From NCBI RefSeq assembly GCF_014256275.1, contig NZ_JACCFE010000002.1, forward strand, positions 3,390,001 to 3,454,000: 64,000 nt of DNA, given 5' to 3'. Under the pieces are notes generated by a model. It searched no databases, was not told the origin of the DNA, and worked only from the letters and a program-made list of their open reading frames with translations. Both the position numbers and the translations under genes were made by a program. Every line of letters starts with the position of its first letter. Position 1 is the stretch's first letter. The stretch comes from Rhodococcus sp. 4CII. GTDB taxonomy: Bacteria; Actinomycetota; Actinomycetes; Mycobacteriales; Mycobacteriaceae. Shown piece after piece: positions 40,894 to 52,122 of this stretch.

Positions 40894-42246
40894 TCACACC
40901 CTCACGGTGGCTTCCCGGGCAGGCGACTGCTGGACGTCCGGCGACGAGTACTTCCGGAGGATCGCGAGGAGGCAGAGCAGCCCGATCGCTGCGGCGCCGG
41001 CGAGGAAGGCACCGACCCGCCAGGCGTTGGACGCATCGCCGTTGATGAGCAGCACCATGACCATCGGTGAGAAGCCACCGATGATGGCGGAGATCTGGTA
41101 GCCGAGGGAGGCCCCGGAGAACCGGATCTCGGGCGGGAACAGTTCGGCGAACAGTGTTCCCTGCGTTCCGGTCTGGAACGACATGACGATCACCGCGCCG
41201 AAGACGGCGAGCGCGAACGGCCACAGGGTGCCCTGGCTCGCGTGTCCGATCATGAGCCACATGGGAATTCCCCATAGCAGCATCCCGGTCGTGCCAATTC
41301 CGAAGATCAGCTTCCGGCCGTATATGTCCGAGAGGTATCCGGCCAGCGGGACCAGCGGAATCATCAGAACGCAGGCGGCGAGGATGAATCCGAGGACGGT
41401 GGATCGTTCGATCCCGAGGTACGTGGTGGCGAACTGCACGGAGCCGGTGATCATCGTGTAGAAGAATATGACGCCGATCGCGTTCGCTCCGGCCGCGGTG
41501 AGGACTGCGCCGGGGTTCTTGCGCAGCACCTGCAGGATTGGGGACTTTCGTGCCACCGGCGCCTGGGCCAGCTTCTTCGACAGTTCCTGGAACTCGGGCG
41601 TCTCCTCCAGGTAGCGGTGGATGAGGAACGCGACCGGGAGCATCACGAGGCTGATCCAGAACGGGATGCGCCATGCCCAGGCGAGGAACGACTCGGAGTC
41701 GAACAGCGCTGTGATGACGAGGAACACGACGTTTCCGAGCACGACGCCGATGGGCACCCCCAACTGTGCGAAGCTGCCGTAGAACCCGCGGCGTCCGGCG
41801 GGGGCGTTCTCGGTGGCGAGGAGGACTGCGCCGCCCCACTGCGCCCCGACCGCTAGGCCCTGGCAGATGCGCAGGGTCACGAGAATCGTGGGTGCGAGCC
41901 AGACGAGCTGAGTGTTGGGAACGAGGCCGATCAGTGAGGTCGCGACGGCCATCATCACGATGGCAGCGACGAGAACCGGCTTGCGGCCCACCTTGTCGCC
42001 GAAGTGGCCGGCGAGAACTCCGCCGATGGGCCGGGCTATGAAGCCGACGGCCACAGTTGCGAACGAGTTGAGTGCGGCGACAACCTGACTGTCGGTCGCG
42101 AAGAAAGTGGTGTTGAAGACGAGTGCGGCCGCCGTGGCGTAGATGAAGAAGTCGTACCACTCGAGCGACGTCGAAATGGCGGCGGCGAAGGAGGCTCGCG
42201 CGGCCCGGGGCTTTCCGGCGCGGCGTGTGGCGGAATCGGTGGACAT
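40894..42246 (-). CDS. MFS transporter, metabolite:H+ symporter (MHS) family
   Basis: The 450-residue protein has twelve membrane helices with MHS features: LEWYDFFIYATAA in helix 1, GHFGDKVGRKPVL in loop 2-3 and the long loop RYLEETPEFQEL. MHS members take up organic acids. The ATG at 42246 starts the canonical protein; the frame is open further upstream but overlaps the ligase gene. It lies 13 bases downstream of that ligase gene, so it probably imports the acid that the ligase activates. Confidence 0.88.
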   Translation of the reverse strand: MSTDSATRRAGKPRAARASFAAAISTSLEWYDFFIYATAAALVFNTTFFATDSQVVAALNSFATVAVGFIARPIGGVLAGHFGDKVGRKPVLVAAIVMMAVATSLIGLVPNTQLVWLAPTILVTLRICQGLAVGAQWGGAVLLATENAPAGRRGFYGSFAQLGVPIGVVLGNVVFLVITALFDSESFLAWAWRIPFWISLVMLPVAFLIHRYLEETPEFQELSKKLAQAPVARKSPILQVLRKNPGAVLTAAGANAIGVIFFYTMITGSVQFATTYLGIERSTVLGFILAACVLMIPLVPLAGYLSDIYGRKLIFGIGTTGMLLWGIPMWLMIGHASQGTLWPFALAVFGAVIVMSFQTGTQGTLFAELFPPEIRFSGASLGYQISAIIGGFSPMVMVLLINGDASNAWRVGAFLAGAAAIGLLCLLAILRKYSSPDVQQSPAREATVRV

Positions 42247-42259
42247 GGTGGTCTCCTGC

Positions 42260-43830
42260 TCAGTCTTGGGCAATGGAACCGAATGTGTCTCGGAGAACTC
42301 GCTTGAGGATCTTGCCGCTCGGGTTCTTCGGCAGGGAGTCGGTGATGACGACGTACTTGGGCACCTTGTATCCGGCGAGTCGTCCGCGGCAGTGCTCGAC
42401 GACGTCCTTCTCGTCGAGTTCGACGCCGGCGGAGGGAACCACCACTGCGCACACCGCTTCGATCCACCGCGGGTGCGGCACCGCGAACACGGCGGCCTCA
42501 CCGACGCCGTCGAGTTCGTAGAGCGTTTCCTCGACCTCACGGGTGGCCACGTTCTCGCCGCCGGACTTGATCATGTCCTTCTTGCGGTCGACCACCCAGA
42601 GGTAGCCGTCGTCGTCGAGGTAGCCGAGGTCGCCGGAGTGGAACCAGCCGCCCGCGAATGCTTCCGCGGTCTTCTCTGGTTGCCCGAGGTAGCCGACGGT
42701 GGCGTGCGGGCTACGGTGCACGATCTCGCCCACCTCGCCGGCCGGCAGCGGTCGCTCGAACTGGTCGACGATCCGCGTCTCGACGTTCAGCGCCGGCTTC
42801 CCCGCCGAACCACCTCGCGTCTCCTGGTCTTCCGGCCCGAGAGCCGTTGCGAGCGACGCCATTTCCGTCTGCCCGTAGAAGTTCCACAGCCGGATGCCCG
42901 GCAGGCGGCGGTTCATCTCGCGCAGGATCTCCACCGGCAGTGGGGAGGCCCCGTAATAGCCCTTGCGCAGCGACCTCAGGTCGGTGCCGGCGAAGTCCGG
43001 GGACTGGAGCAACGAGATCCACACCGTGGGCGGGCAGAACAGGTTGGTCACCTGCTCCGCCGCGATGGTGCGGAGCAGCACCTGCGGGTCGGGACCGTCG
43101 ACGATGATGCTTGTCGCGCCGAGATAGATATCGGTGCTGAGGAAGTTGTCGAGCTGGGCGCAGTGGTACAGCGGCAGCGCGTGCACCTCCACGTCTTCGC
43201 TGCTCATGCCACCGGTGACGATGCAGCTGATGTACTGCCACATCAGCGACCGGCTGGTGAGCATCGCACCCTTGGGCCGCGACTCGGTCCCCGACGTGTA
43301 CATGATGCGGATGACGTCGTCGTCGGCAACGAATATCTCCGGCGGCGAGTCGTATTCGCCGTCCGTCCAGTCGTCCACCGATCTCCAGCCGTCCGGGACG
43401 GCGCCGCCGCTCAGCGGGATCGCCGCCCGCAGCCGGACCGTTCCCGACGACTCCGCGAGCGCCTGCTCGGCAGCGAGGACCAGAGCGGCCTCGACGACGA
43501 ATGCGTCGGCTGCGCAGTCGTCGAGGATGTACGTGATCTCCCCTCCGGTCAGCATGAAGTTGATCGGGACGAGGACCACACCGAGCCGGGCTGTCGCAAA
43601 GTTCAGCACCGGGTACTGCCAGCAGTTGTGCGACAGCAGTGCGAGCCGGTCACCCGCCCGCAGTCCCTCCGCGTGCAGCGCCGCCGCCACTCGATCGATG
43701 ACGGCATCGAGCTCGGCGAATGTCAGCCGCACGTCGCGGTGCACAACGGCGAGCTTGCCGGGGAACCGCGCCGCCGACCGGCGCGGGATGTCGCCGATGC
43801 ACTGCTGCCGGGCGCGCGTCATGTCCTCGT

Positions 43831-43834
<4 letters not shown>
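42260..43834 (-). CDS. Acyl-CoA ligase (AMP-forming)
   Basis: The 524-residue protein has the adenylate-forming signature YTSGTESRPKGAML, the A5 motif NFYGQTEM, the A7/A8 region HSGDLGYLDDDGYLWVVDRKKDMI and the C-terminal Lys in NPSGKILKR. It activates a carboxylic acid to its CoA thioester. The Glu-Ser in the P-loop (SGTESRPKG) differs from the common TTG. GTG at 43834 overlaps the acyl-CoA dehydrogenase stop by four bases. Confidence 0.9.
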
Positions 43835-45060
<1,226 letters not shown>

Positions 45061-45095
45061 TTCCGTGGCTCCAATCTGTTTCGGTGATGCCGCGG

Positions 45096-46178
45096 TCAGC
45101 GGCGAAGCTCGGACACGGCCGACGCCGCGGCGAGGTCGAGTGCGCGCTGCAACAGCGGTCCGACCATGTCGCCGACATCGTCGAAACCGCCACCGACGGT
45201 GCCGCCCTGCGCGTGCCGGGCGGTGATGCCCTCGAGGATGACGGCGATCTTGAAGTCGGCGAACACCGTGTACCAGTCGATGTCGGAGATGTCGATGCCG
45301 CGCTGCGCGGCGTAACGGTCGAGAAGCTCCGCGCGGGTGGGGAATCCGTCGAGTCGCGCGAGGCCCTTGGTCACCGGGTTGTCGACCTCGCCGGGCTGGT
45401 CCCAGAAGCTCAGCATGATCCCGACGTCCGCGAGGGTGTCGCCGAGGGTCGCCATCTCCCAGTCCAGGACCGCGACGATCGTCCCGGCGTCGTCGCGGGA
45501 CGCGAGCACGTTGTCGAGTTTCACGTCTCCATGCACGATTCCGGGAAAGCGACTGGTGGGCAACGCCCGGCGGAGCTTGTCCAGCAGCACGCCCACCTCG
45601 GGGCGGTCGGTGGTGCGCGAGGCCTCCCATTGCCGGGACCAACGGTCGAGTTGCCGTTCCAGGTAGCCGTCGGGGCGGCCGAAGGAACCCAGCCCGACCG
45701 CGTGGGGATCCACACCGTGCAACTCCGCGAGGGTGTCGGCGAGGGCCAGTCCGAGCCGCCGCCGGTCGTCCGGGGTCAGCGCCGACGCCTGCTCGACCGT
45801 CCCGACAGACATCCCGTCCACCAGTTCCATGAGGTAGAACGGCGCGCCGAGCACGGACTTGTCCTCGCACAGCAGCACCGCTTCAGGTACCGGAACGGCG
45901 GTTCCCGCCAGTCCCCGGATCACGGTGAACTCGCGCTTCATGTCGTGGGCGCTCGGCAGGACGTGCCCGTACGGGGGCCGCCGCAGGACCCACGTCCGGT
46001 CGGCGTCGGCGACCCGGTAGGTGGGGTTCGAGCGGCCACCGCTGATCAGTCCCGCCGACAACTCTCCCTGTACACCCCCGTCGAGAGCGGTGTCGAGGTA
46101 GGCGGCGAGGGCGGTGAGATCGACTGCCGAATCCTCCCGGTCCGCGTCGGTGTCCGCTTCGGCGTGGGACGTCGTCAT
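45096..46178 (-). CDS. Aminoglycoside-phosphotransferase-like kinase (ACAD10/11 partner)
   Basis: The 360-residue protein has the APH-fold kinase motifs HGDVKLDNVL (catalytic loop, about residues 227-236) and LDWEMATLGD (metal-binding DxE/D), with an ATP-binding lobe containing WVLRRPP. In animals the same domain is fused to ACAD10/11 and phosphorylates 4-hydroxyacyl-CoAs before elimination by the dehydrogenase. Adjacency to the dehydrogenase gene 36 bases downstream strongly suggests that reaction. ATG at 46178 is the first gene of a four-gene operon. Confidence 0.88.
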   Translation of the reverse strand: MTTSHAEADTDADREDSAVDLTALAAYLDTALDGGVQGELSAGLISGGRSNPTYRVADADRTWVLRRPPYGHVLPSAHDMKREFTVIRGLAGTAVPVPEAVLLCEDKSVLGAPFYLMELVDGMSVGTVEQASALTPDDRRRLGLALADTLAELHGVDPHAVGLGSFGRPDGYLERQLDRWSRQWEASRTTDRPEVGVLLDKLRRALPTSRFPGIVHGDVKLDNVLASRDDAGTIVAVLDWEMATLGDTLADVGIMLSFWDQPGEVDNPVTKGLARLDGFPTRAELLDRYAAQRGIDISDIDWYTVFADFKIAVILEGITARHAQGGTVGGGFDDVGDMVGPLLQRALDLAAASAVSELRR

Positions 46179-46213
46179 CCGCTGCGTCCTTTCGAAATCT
46201 GAAGTGCAGCCAA

Positions 46214-46349
46214 ACGCTCGTTCGGTTGCTGCCCATCATCGAACGAACGGGAGCTCGAAGTCAATATCCCGATATCGTGCAGTTCACGGCGGCACCGCGG
46301 TGAGAGAGAACGTCCGATCGAACCACTTGCCAATCGATCGTTCGCTTGC
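46214..46349. promoter_or_regulatory. Divergent promoter region with CGTTCG operator-like sites
   Basis: Three related blocks occur between divergent operons: ACGCTCGTTCGGTTG (46214-46228), ATCGAACGAACGGGAGC in opposite orientation (46238-46254), and ATCGATCGTTCGCTTGCC (46333-46350). They resemble the operator at 52808-52825. A TetR-type repressor probably controls both operons. Confidence 0.5.
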
Positions 46350-46405
46350 CATGATCCATCCGAAGTGATGCACGTCTCATCCGCCTCCGAAAGGTCAGGA
46401 CACCT

Positions 46406-47719
46406 ATGACGGACCAGTTGACCGGGTCTGCAGCCACCACCGAATGGCGGGCCGAAGACCGCGTGCGGGCACGCCGCGCCGCGGTCGCGGGCGGAGTCGG
46501 CACCCTGATCGAGTACTACGACTTCAGCCTGTACGGCTACCTCGCGATCGTGATGGCGCCACTGTTCTTCCCCAGCAGCGACCCGGCCACGGCCCTGCTG
46601 TCCGCGCTCGCCGTGTTCGGCACCGCCTACCTCATGCGGCCGCTCGGCGGCATCGTGTTCGGGCACTTCGGCGACCGATTCGGACGGAAGAAGGCCCTCC
46701 TCGCGACGCTCGTCTGCATGGGCCTCGGCAGCATGGCGATGGGATTCCTGCCCACCCATGCGCAGGCGGGCATCTGGGCCACCGTGCTTCTCGTTTTCGT
46801 CCGGATGGTCCAGGGCTTCTCGGCCGGCGGCGAGGTCGGCGGTTCCGCCACGTTCATCTCCGAATCCGCGCCGCGGCACCTCGAGGCGACCTACGGCGCC
46901 TTCACCCCGCTCGGCTCCACGATGGGATTCGCGATGGCCGCCGCGGTCGCGGGTACCGTGTCCGCACTCACCACCGACGCGCAACTCGAGAGCTGGGGGT
47001 GGCGGGTCCCGTTCCTGCTCGCGTTGCCGCTCACCCTGCTCTGCCTGTGGGCCCGCACCCGGGTCGAGGAGACCCACGGCGACGACGACGAGCCCGGACC
47101 GGCCCAGGCGCCGGTCGTCGCCGTCTTCCGGCGCCAGCCGCTCGCCCTCGTGCAGTCGGTCGGAATCAGTTTGGCGTGCAACGGAACCGCCTACGTCGGC
47201 CTCACGTACATGAGCATCCACCTCATGAAGAGCCTCGGTTACGAACGCACCCCCGTCTACTGGATCGCCACCGCTGTCATCGGAATCGTTGCGCTCGCAA
47301 TGCCACTCGGCGGGATCGTCGCCGACCGGATCGGGCGGTTGCGGTTCACGGTCATCGGCCTGGCCGGTTTCGCGATCGTCACCTACCCCGCGATGGCCGT
47401 CATGCACCACAGTGTGTGGATCGCGGCGATCGCCTACCTGCTGATCATGGTCAACACCATCGGCACCCAGGTCGGCTCGTACACCCTGCTGCCGTTGCTG
47501 TTCGACAAGGACGTCCGCTTCACCGGCGTGGCCATGGGCTGGAACCTCGGCGTCGTCATCGCGGGCGGGACCGCCCCCTTCGTCGCCGTCTGGCTCGTGG
47601 AGAAGACCGGAAACATCCTGTCGCCAGCGCTCTTCGTCACCGTCGCCGCCGTCATCGGACTGATCGCCGTCGCCGGCGTCGCCCGGAGATCGAAGGTCGC
47701 GCAGGAGCAACTCGGCTGA
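46406..47719 (+). CDS. MFS transporter, MHS family (second copy)
   Basis: The 437-residue protein has twelve membrane helices and MHS signatures IEYYDFSLYGYLA, GHFGDRFGRKKAL and GGEVGGSATFISE. It is only moderately similar to the MHS protein at 40894, so the two probably take up different acids. It is the first gene of a two-gene unit with an acyl-CoA ligase 41 bases downstream and is divergent from the kinase/dehydrogenase operon. Confidence 0.88.
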   Translation: MTDQLTGSAATTEWRAEDRVRARRAAVAGGVGTLIEYYDFSLYGYLAIVMAPLFFPSSDPATALLSALAVFGTAYLMRPLGGIVFGHFGDRFGRKKALLATLVCMGLGSMAMGFLPTHAQAGIWATVLLVFVRMVQGFSAGGEVGGSATFISESAPRHLEATYGAFTPLGSTMGFAMAAAVAGTVSALTTDAQLESWGWRVPFLLALPLTLLCLWARTRVEETHGDDDEPGPAQAPVVAVFRRQPLALVQSVGISLACNGTAYVGLTYMSIHLMKSLGYERTPVYWIATAVIGIVALAMPLGGIVADRIGRLRFTVIGLAGFAIVTYPAMAVMHHSVWIAAIAYLLIMVNTIGTQVGSYTLLPLLFDKDVRFTGVAMGWNLGVVIAGGTAPFVAVWLVEKTGNILSPALFVTVAAVIGLIAVAGVARRSKVAQEQLG

Positions 47720-47760
47720 AGAGATTCAACACCCGCGAACCATCACGAATTGGAGTAACC

Positions 47761-49305
47761 ATGTATCCCGGCGCGCATGCTGCCACCACCCCCGACAAGC
47801 CCGCCGTGATCATGGCCGGCACCGGGCAGACGGTCACCTTCGCCGAACTGGAGTCCCGCTCGATCCGCATCGCCCGGCACCTGAACGCGCTCGGCCTGCG
47901 CCCCGGTGACCACGTCGCGGTGCTGGCCACGAACACTGCCGCGATCTTCGACGTCTACTGGGCGGCCATGCGTTCCGGGCTCTATATCACGATGGTGAAC
48001 TGGCATCTCACTCCGCCCGAGATCGCCTACATCGTCGAGGATTGCGGTGCCCGGGCCGTCATCGTCGATGCCGCACTCGATGCGGTGGCGCGCGAGCTCC
48101 CCGTCCTCACCCCCGGCACCGAGCACCGGCTCGCGTTCGGGGGAACGATTTCCGGCTACGCCTCGCTCGACGACGCCGCGGCCGCGGAGTCCGACGTCCC
48201 GCTCCCCGACCAGCCGCGCGGGGCGGACATGCTGTACTCCTCCGGCACCACCGGTCGTCCGAAGGGCATCAAACCGGAGTTGCCCGCACGGCAGATCCAG
48301 GACCCGGGCGACACCATGACCGGGATGAACGCGACGGTGTGGGGAGTCACGCCCGACACCGTCTACCTGTCACCCGCCCCGCTGTATCACGCGGCGCCAC
48401 TCCGCACCTGCGCGTCGGTGCAGGCGCTGGGCGGCACCGTCGTCGTGATGGACCGCTTCGACGCCGAGACGGCGCTCGCGTGTATCGAAAAGTTCCGTGT
48501 CACCTACAGCCAGTGGGTTCCCACCATGTTCGTCCGCATGCTGAAGCTGCCCCGGGACGTGCGCGAGCGATATGACATCTCCAGTCTGCGCGTCGCCGTG
48601 CACGCCGCGGCCCCGTGCCCGGTGGAGGTGAAACGGCAGATGATCGAGTGGTGGGGTCCGATCCTGTCCGAGTACTACTCCTCCACCGAACTCAACGGCA
48701 TGACCCTGGTGAACTCGGACGAATGGCTCCGCAAGCCCGGAACCGTCGGCCGGGCCGCCCTCGGGGTCGCGCACATCTGCGGCGACGACGGGGCCGACCT
48801 CGCACCCGGCGAGGTCGGCACCCTGTACTTCGAGCGGGACACCCTGCCGTTCGAATACCACAACGCGCCGGAGAAGACCCGGGACGCACAGCACCCGCAG
48901 CACCCGACCTGGACCACGACCGGCGACGTCGGATACCTCGACGAGGACGGGTACCTGTTCCTCACCGACCGGAAGTCGTTCATGATCATCTCCGGCGGCG
49001 TCAACATCTACCCGCAGGAGATCGAGAACACCCTCACCGAGCACCCGGCCGTCCTCGACGTCGCGGTGATCGGGGTCCCCGACGAGGAGATGGGCGAAAC
49101 GGTGCTCGCAGTGGTCCAGACGGTTCCCGGCGTGGCCGGTGACGACGCGCTGGCCGCCGAACTGCTGGGTCACGTCCGGGAACGGCTCGCCCGTTTCAAG
49201 GTGCCGCGGAATCTCGTGTTCAGCGACGACCTGCCGCGCACCCCCACCGGGAAACTGGTCAAGGGCACTCTCCGCGAGCGTTACTCCGCGGGTGTGACGG
49301 CCTGA
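47761..49305 (+). CDS. Acyl-CoA synthetase (AMP-forming, FadD-like)
   Basis: The 514-residue protein has the signature YSSGTTGRPKGI, A5 YYSSTELNG, TTGDVGYLDEDGYLFLTDR and the C-terminal Lys in TPTGKLVKGT. The active-site pocket text SPAPLYHAAPLRT is usual for FadD enzymes of mycolic actinobacteria. It activates an acid, probably one imported by the upstream MHS transporter. ATG at 47761 follows TTGGAG. The 3' end overlaps the convergent MFS gene by 25 bases. Confidence 0.9.
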   Translation: MYPGAHAATTPDKPAVIMAGTGQTVTFAELESRSIRIARHLNALGLRPGDHVAVLATNTAAIFDVYWAAMRSGLYITMVNWHLTPPEIAYIVEDCGARAVIVDAALDAVARELPVLTPGTEHRLAFGGTISGYASLDDAAAAESDVPLPDQPRGADMLYSSGTTGRPKGIKPELPARQIQDPGDTMTGMNATVWGVTPDTVYLSPAPLYHAAPLRTCASVQALGGTVVVMDRFDAETALACIEKFRVTYSQWVPTMFVRMLKLPRDVRERYDISSLRVAVHAAAPCPVEVKRQMIEWWGPILSEYYSSTELNGMTLVNSDEWLRKPGTVGRAALGVAHICGDDGADLAPGEVGTLYFERDTLPFEYHNAPEKTRDAQHPQHPTWTTTGDVGYLDEDGYLFLTDRKSFMIISGGVNIYPQEIENTLTEHPAVLDVAVIGVPDEEMGETVLAVVQTVPGVAGDDALAAELLGHVRERLARFKVPRNLVFSDDLPRTPTGKLVKGTLRERYSAGVTA

Positions 49306-50537
49306 GCCGTCGTTCGCCTGCGGTCGAGGACGACCGCGATGGTGAGAACGATCAGCCCGGCGACGCCGAGGAGTGCCCCGACCGCGGCCGGGGCGGTGTA
49401 GCCGTACCCGGCCGCGATCACGACGCCTCCGATCCAGGCGCCACCGGCGTTGGCGAGGTTGAACGCCCCGTGGATCAGCGTCGACGCGAGCGTCTTCGCG
49501 TCGCCCGCCGCGTCCATCAGCCGCGACTGGACGGACGGGAAGATGGCGGTCACCGCCACACCGATGAAGAACAGCACGATCAGCGCCGTCACCGGATTGC
49601 GAGCGGCGACGACGAACAGCGCGAGGACCGCGATGAGGGCGATCATGCACCCGAACAGCCCGGGGACCACCGCGTTGTCCGCGATCCGTCCGCCGATGAC
49701 GTTGCCGAGGATCATTCCCGAACCGAACAGCATCAACGCGACCGGCACCATCGTCTGCGGCAACCCGGACACCTCGGTGAGCGTCGAGCTGATGTAGGTG
49801 TACACGGCGAACGAGCCGCCGAATCCGACCGTCGCGAAGATCAATGTCATCCACACCTGCACCCGGCTCAGCGCCCCGAGTTCGGCCACCGGGTTGCTCA
49901 CGTGCACCCCGGCCAGCGGCGGGACGAGACGTGCCAGTGCGGCCAGCGTCACGATGCCGATGATCACCACGAGCACGAACGCGGACCGCCAGCCGAGGAT
50001 CTGACCGAAGAACGCCGTCGCCGGCACCCCGACCACGTTCGCGACCGACAGGCCCATCATCACCGTCGCGACCGCCTTCGCGCGTTTTCCCGGCTCGGCG
50101 AGGTGCGCGGCGACCAGCGCCGCGACGCCGAAGTACGCGCCGTGCGGCAGCCCGGCGAGGAACCGGGCCGCCAGCAGCGACTCGTATCCCGGTGCCAGGG
50201 CCGTCGCGAGATTGCCGATGACGAACGTGGCCATCAACGCGATGAGCAATGTGCGCCGCTCGACGCGGGCGGCCAGCGCCGCGATCGTGGGCGCGCCGAC
50301 GACGACGCCGAGCGCATACGCCGACACGAAGTGCCCGGCCACCGGCTCCGACACCCCGGTGCCCGCCGCCATCGCCGGCAACAGTCCCATGGACGCGAAT
50401 TCCGTTGTGCCAATGCCGAACCCGCCGAGCGCCAGCGCCAGCATCGCGCCCCGCCGACTCGGCGACGGAAACCGCGGACGCAGAGAAGGGCGAGTGGCGA
50501 CCGCGGGTTCGGTGAGCGCAGCGGAGGGTGGCGTCAT
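49281..50537 (-). CDS. MFS exporter, DHA1 family (Cmx/AraJ-like)
   Basis: The 418-residue protein has twelve membrane helices with DHA1 features: GGFGIGTTEFASMGLLPAMA in helix 1 and AARVERRTLLI in loop 2-3. It resembles chloramphenicol/arabinose efflux proteins, so it probably exports a drug or sugar-like compound. ATG at 50537 follows GGGAG; a GTG 15 codons upstream is less likely. The stop overlaps the convergent synthetase gene. No regulator is adjacent. Confidence 0.85.
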   Translation of the reverse strand: MTPPSAALTEPAVATRPSLRPRFPSPSRRGAMLALALGGFGIGTTEFASMGLLPAMAAGTGVSEPVAGHFVSAYALGVVVGAPTIAALAARVERRTLLIALMATFVIGNLATALAPGYESLLAARFLAGLPHGAYFGVAALVAAHLAEPGKRAKAVATVMMGLSVANVVGVPATAFFGQILGWRSAFVLVVIIGIVTLAALARLVPPLAGVHVSNPVAELGALSRVQVWMTLIFATVGFGGSFAVYTYISSTLTEVSGLPQTMVPVALMLFGSGMILGNVIGGRIADNAVVPGLFGCMIALIAVLALFVVAARNPVTALIVLFFIGVAVTAIFPSVQSRLMDAAGDAKTLASTLIHGAFNLANAGGAWIGGVVIAAGYGYTAPAAVGALLGVAGLIVLTIAVVLDRRRTTAQAVTPAE

Positions 50538-50761
50538 GGCAGCAGGACTCCCATCGGGGCTGATCGTTGGGGCGGCGAGCACGAGTCGTTGGACTCACCT
50601 GACGAAAATGCCGGGCCGAGATCGTGGCAAACCGGCTCGTCCCAGTATGGGTGAGGTCGCAAGTGAATTAACAATCGAGTCGGGCGTGATTCCACTCACC
50701 GACGCTCGGACGCGGGCATCCCCATGACGTGGGCCGACGCAGCGGAGCGGAGCGATCTACG

Positions 50762-51124
50762 TCACGTGATGTGCTGGAGAATCACCGTGTGGACGTGGTG
50801 GGCCTTGTCCATGCCGCGGAAGTCGGCCTCGTACGTGGTCTGGGCGACGTCGACGGCGATGCTGCTGGAGGAGAAGAACTGGCCGGCCCACGACTTGTTG
50901 CTGAGGAACGAGACGGACCGGATGTTCTTGTACGGAATGGACGTGATCGCGGTGCGCTTCCCGACGAAGCTCTTGTCCTGAATGACGACGCGCAGATTCG
51001 TGATGGCGAGGAAGCCGGTGCCCGCGCCGATGCAGTCGTACACGGCGATGATCGTCTCACCGGGAAGGATCCCCTGCTGCACCTGCTTCAGTTGTTCCGA
51101 CTTGTCGAAGATCGGATCGGTCAC
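50762..51124 (-). CDS. Bacterial PH-domain protein
   Basis: The 120-residue protein is a single bacterial PH-like domain: ILPGETIIAVYDCIG, then strands FLAITNLRVVIQD and TSIPYKNIRSVSF, and a C-terminal helix. Function of such stand-alone domains is unknown; some bind membrane proteins. GTG at 51124 follows GGAGGAG and overlaps the stop of the YihY gene, so the two are co-translated. Confidence 0.82.
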   Translation of the reverse strand: MTDPIFDKSEQLKQVQQGILPGETIIAVYDCIGAGTGFLAITNLRVVIQDKSFVGKRTAITSIPYKNIRSVSFLSNKSWAGQFFSSSSIAVDVAQTTYEADFRGMDKAHHVHTVILQHIT

Positions 51125-52122
51125 GGCTCCTCCTTCGACGTCGGTGTGGTCTCGTCCATCGTCCCAGAAAGTTCGTCGAACGTGACGTGGATTCCCTCGT
51201 GCGGAACCGCGCGCTGCGCCTTCGCCTGGTCGGTGAACGTCCGCTTGTCGCCGTCCGCGAGTTCGGTGTTGTCGGTGAACGGCACGAGCAGCGCCCGCGG
51301 GTGCAGCCTGTCGACGCGGACGACGTTGATCTCCACGCACACCACGATCGCCGCGGCGGCGAGGAACAGGAACGCCAGCAGTCCGAGCACGACGGCGAAC
51401 ACCCCGTTCGTCACCGACGCCGTACTCACCACCTTGCTCACGTAGTACGCACCGAACGATTGGAGCACCTGCCACAACACGGCAGCCGCGACGGCGCCGG
51501 GCGCGACGTCGGCGACCGACAGCGGGCGGGCGGTGGCGAGTCGGAATGCGAGGACGAAGATCGCGGAATTGATCGTGATCGCGGCGAGCATCAGGATCAC
51601 GGCGAACGATCCGGACAGATGCGTCGCGGCGCCGACCGCGGCGACGGCGGCCGTGCCGAGCACGGCGAGCCCGATCGTGCCGAGCAACAGCAGACCCCGC
51701 AACCGGCCGCGGATCGGGTCGGGCCGCATGTTCCGGGGAACCGACCACGCCGTGTTCATCGCGTTCTGGCAGGCCAGTGCCACGCCGAGGCCGCCGTAGA
51801 GAGCACCGACCAGCCCGATCACCAGGCCCGTCACGCCGCCGCCGATCCGGTGCGGGTCGGCCAGGTCGGCTCCGATCACCGGGAACTGGCTCAGCGCCGA
51901 GTCGATGATGTCCTGCTGCAGGTCGGGACGCCCGGACAGCACGAACCCGAGCACCGTGGACAGCAGAAGCAGCAGGGGGAACAGCGAGATGAACCCGTAA
52001 TACGCGATCAACGCCGCGAGATACACGCCCTGATCGTCGAGGAACTTGTACGTGACGGCGATCGGGAATCCCATCGCCGGGTACTTCTGCTGGAGAGCGT
52101 CGAGTCTTCTGGCGAATTTCAT
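51121..52122 (-). CDS. YihY/BrkB family membrane protein
   Basis: The 333-residue protein has six membrane helices in the YihY pattern: LAALIAYYGFISLFPLLLLL (first), GGLGVALACQNAMNTAW, and GAYYVSKV before the last helices. A charged C-terminal tail (about 285-333) is cytoplasmic. The family is of uncertain function, though once named ribonuclease BN in error. ATG at 52122 overlaps the TetR stop. Confidence 0.88.
   Translation of the reverse strand: MKFARRLDALQQKYPAMGFPIAVTYKFLDDQGVYLAALIAYYGFISLFPLLLLLSTVLGFVLSGRPDLQQDIIDSALSQFPVIGADLADPHRIGGGVTGLVIGLVGALYGGLGVALACQNAMNTAWSVPRNMRPDPIRGRLRGLLLLGTIGLAVLGTAAVAAVGAATHLSGSFAVILMLAAITINSAIFVLAFRLATARPLSVADVAPGAVAAAVLWQVLQSFGAYYVSKVVSTASVTNGVFAVVLGLLAFLFLAAAAIVVCVEINVVRVDRLHPRALLVPFTDNTELADGDKRTFTDQAKAQRAVPHEGIHVTFDELSGTMDETTPTSKEEP

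Noticed and set aside
46175..47710. 511-residue minus-strand frame opposite the MHS transporter
   Set aside because: Low-complexity charged text typical of an antisense shadow in high-G+C DNA.
48370..50598. 742-residue minus-strand frame
   Set aside because: Its two halves are shadows of the FadD gene and of the DHA1 exporter in another frame.
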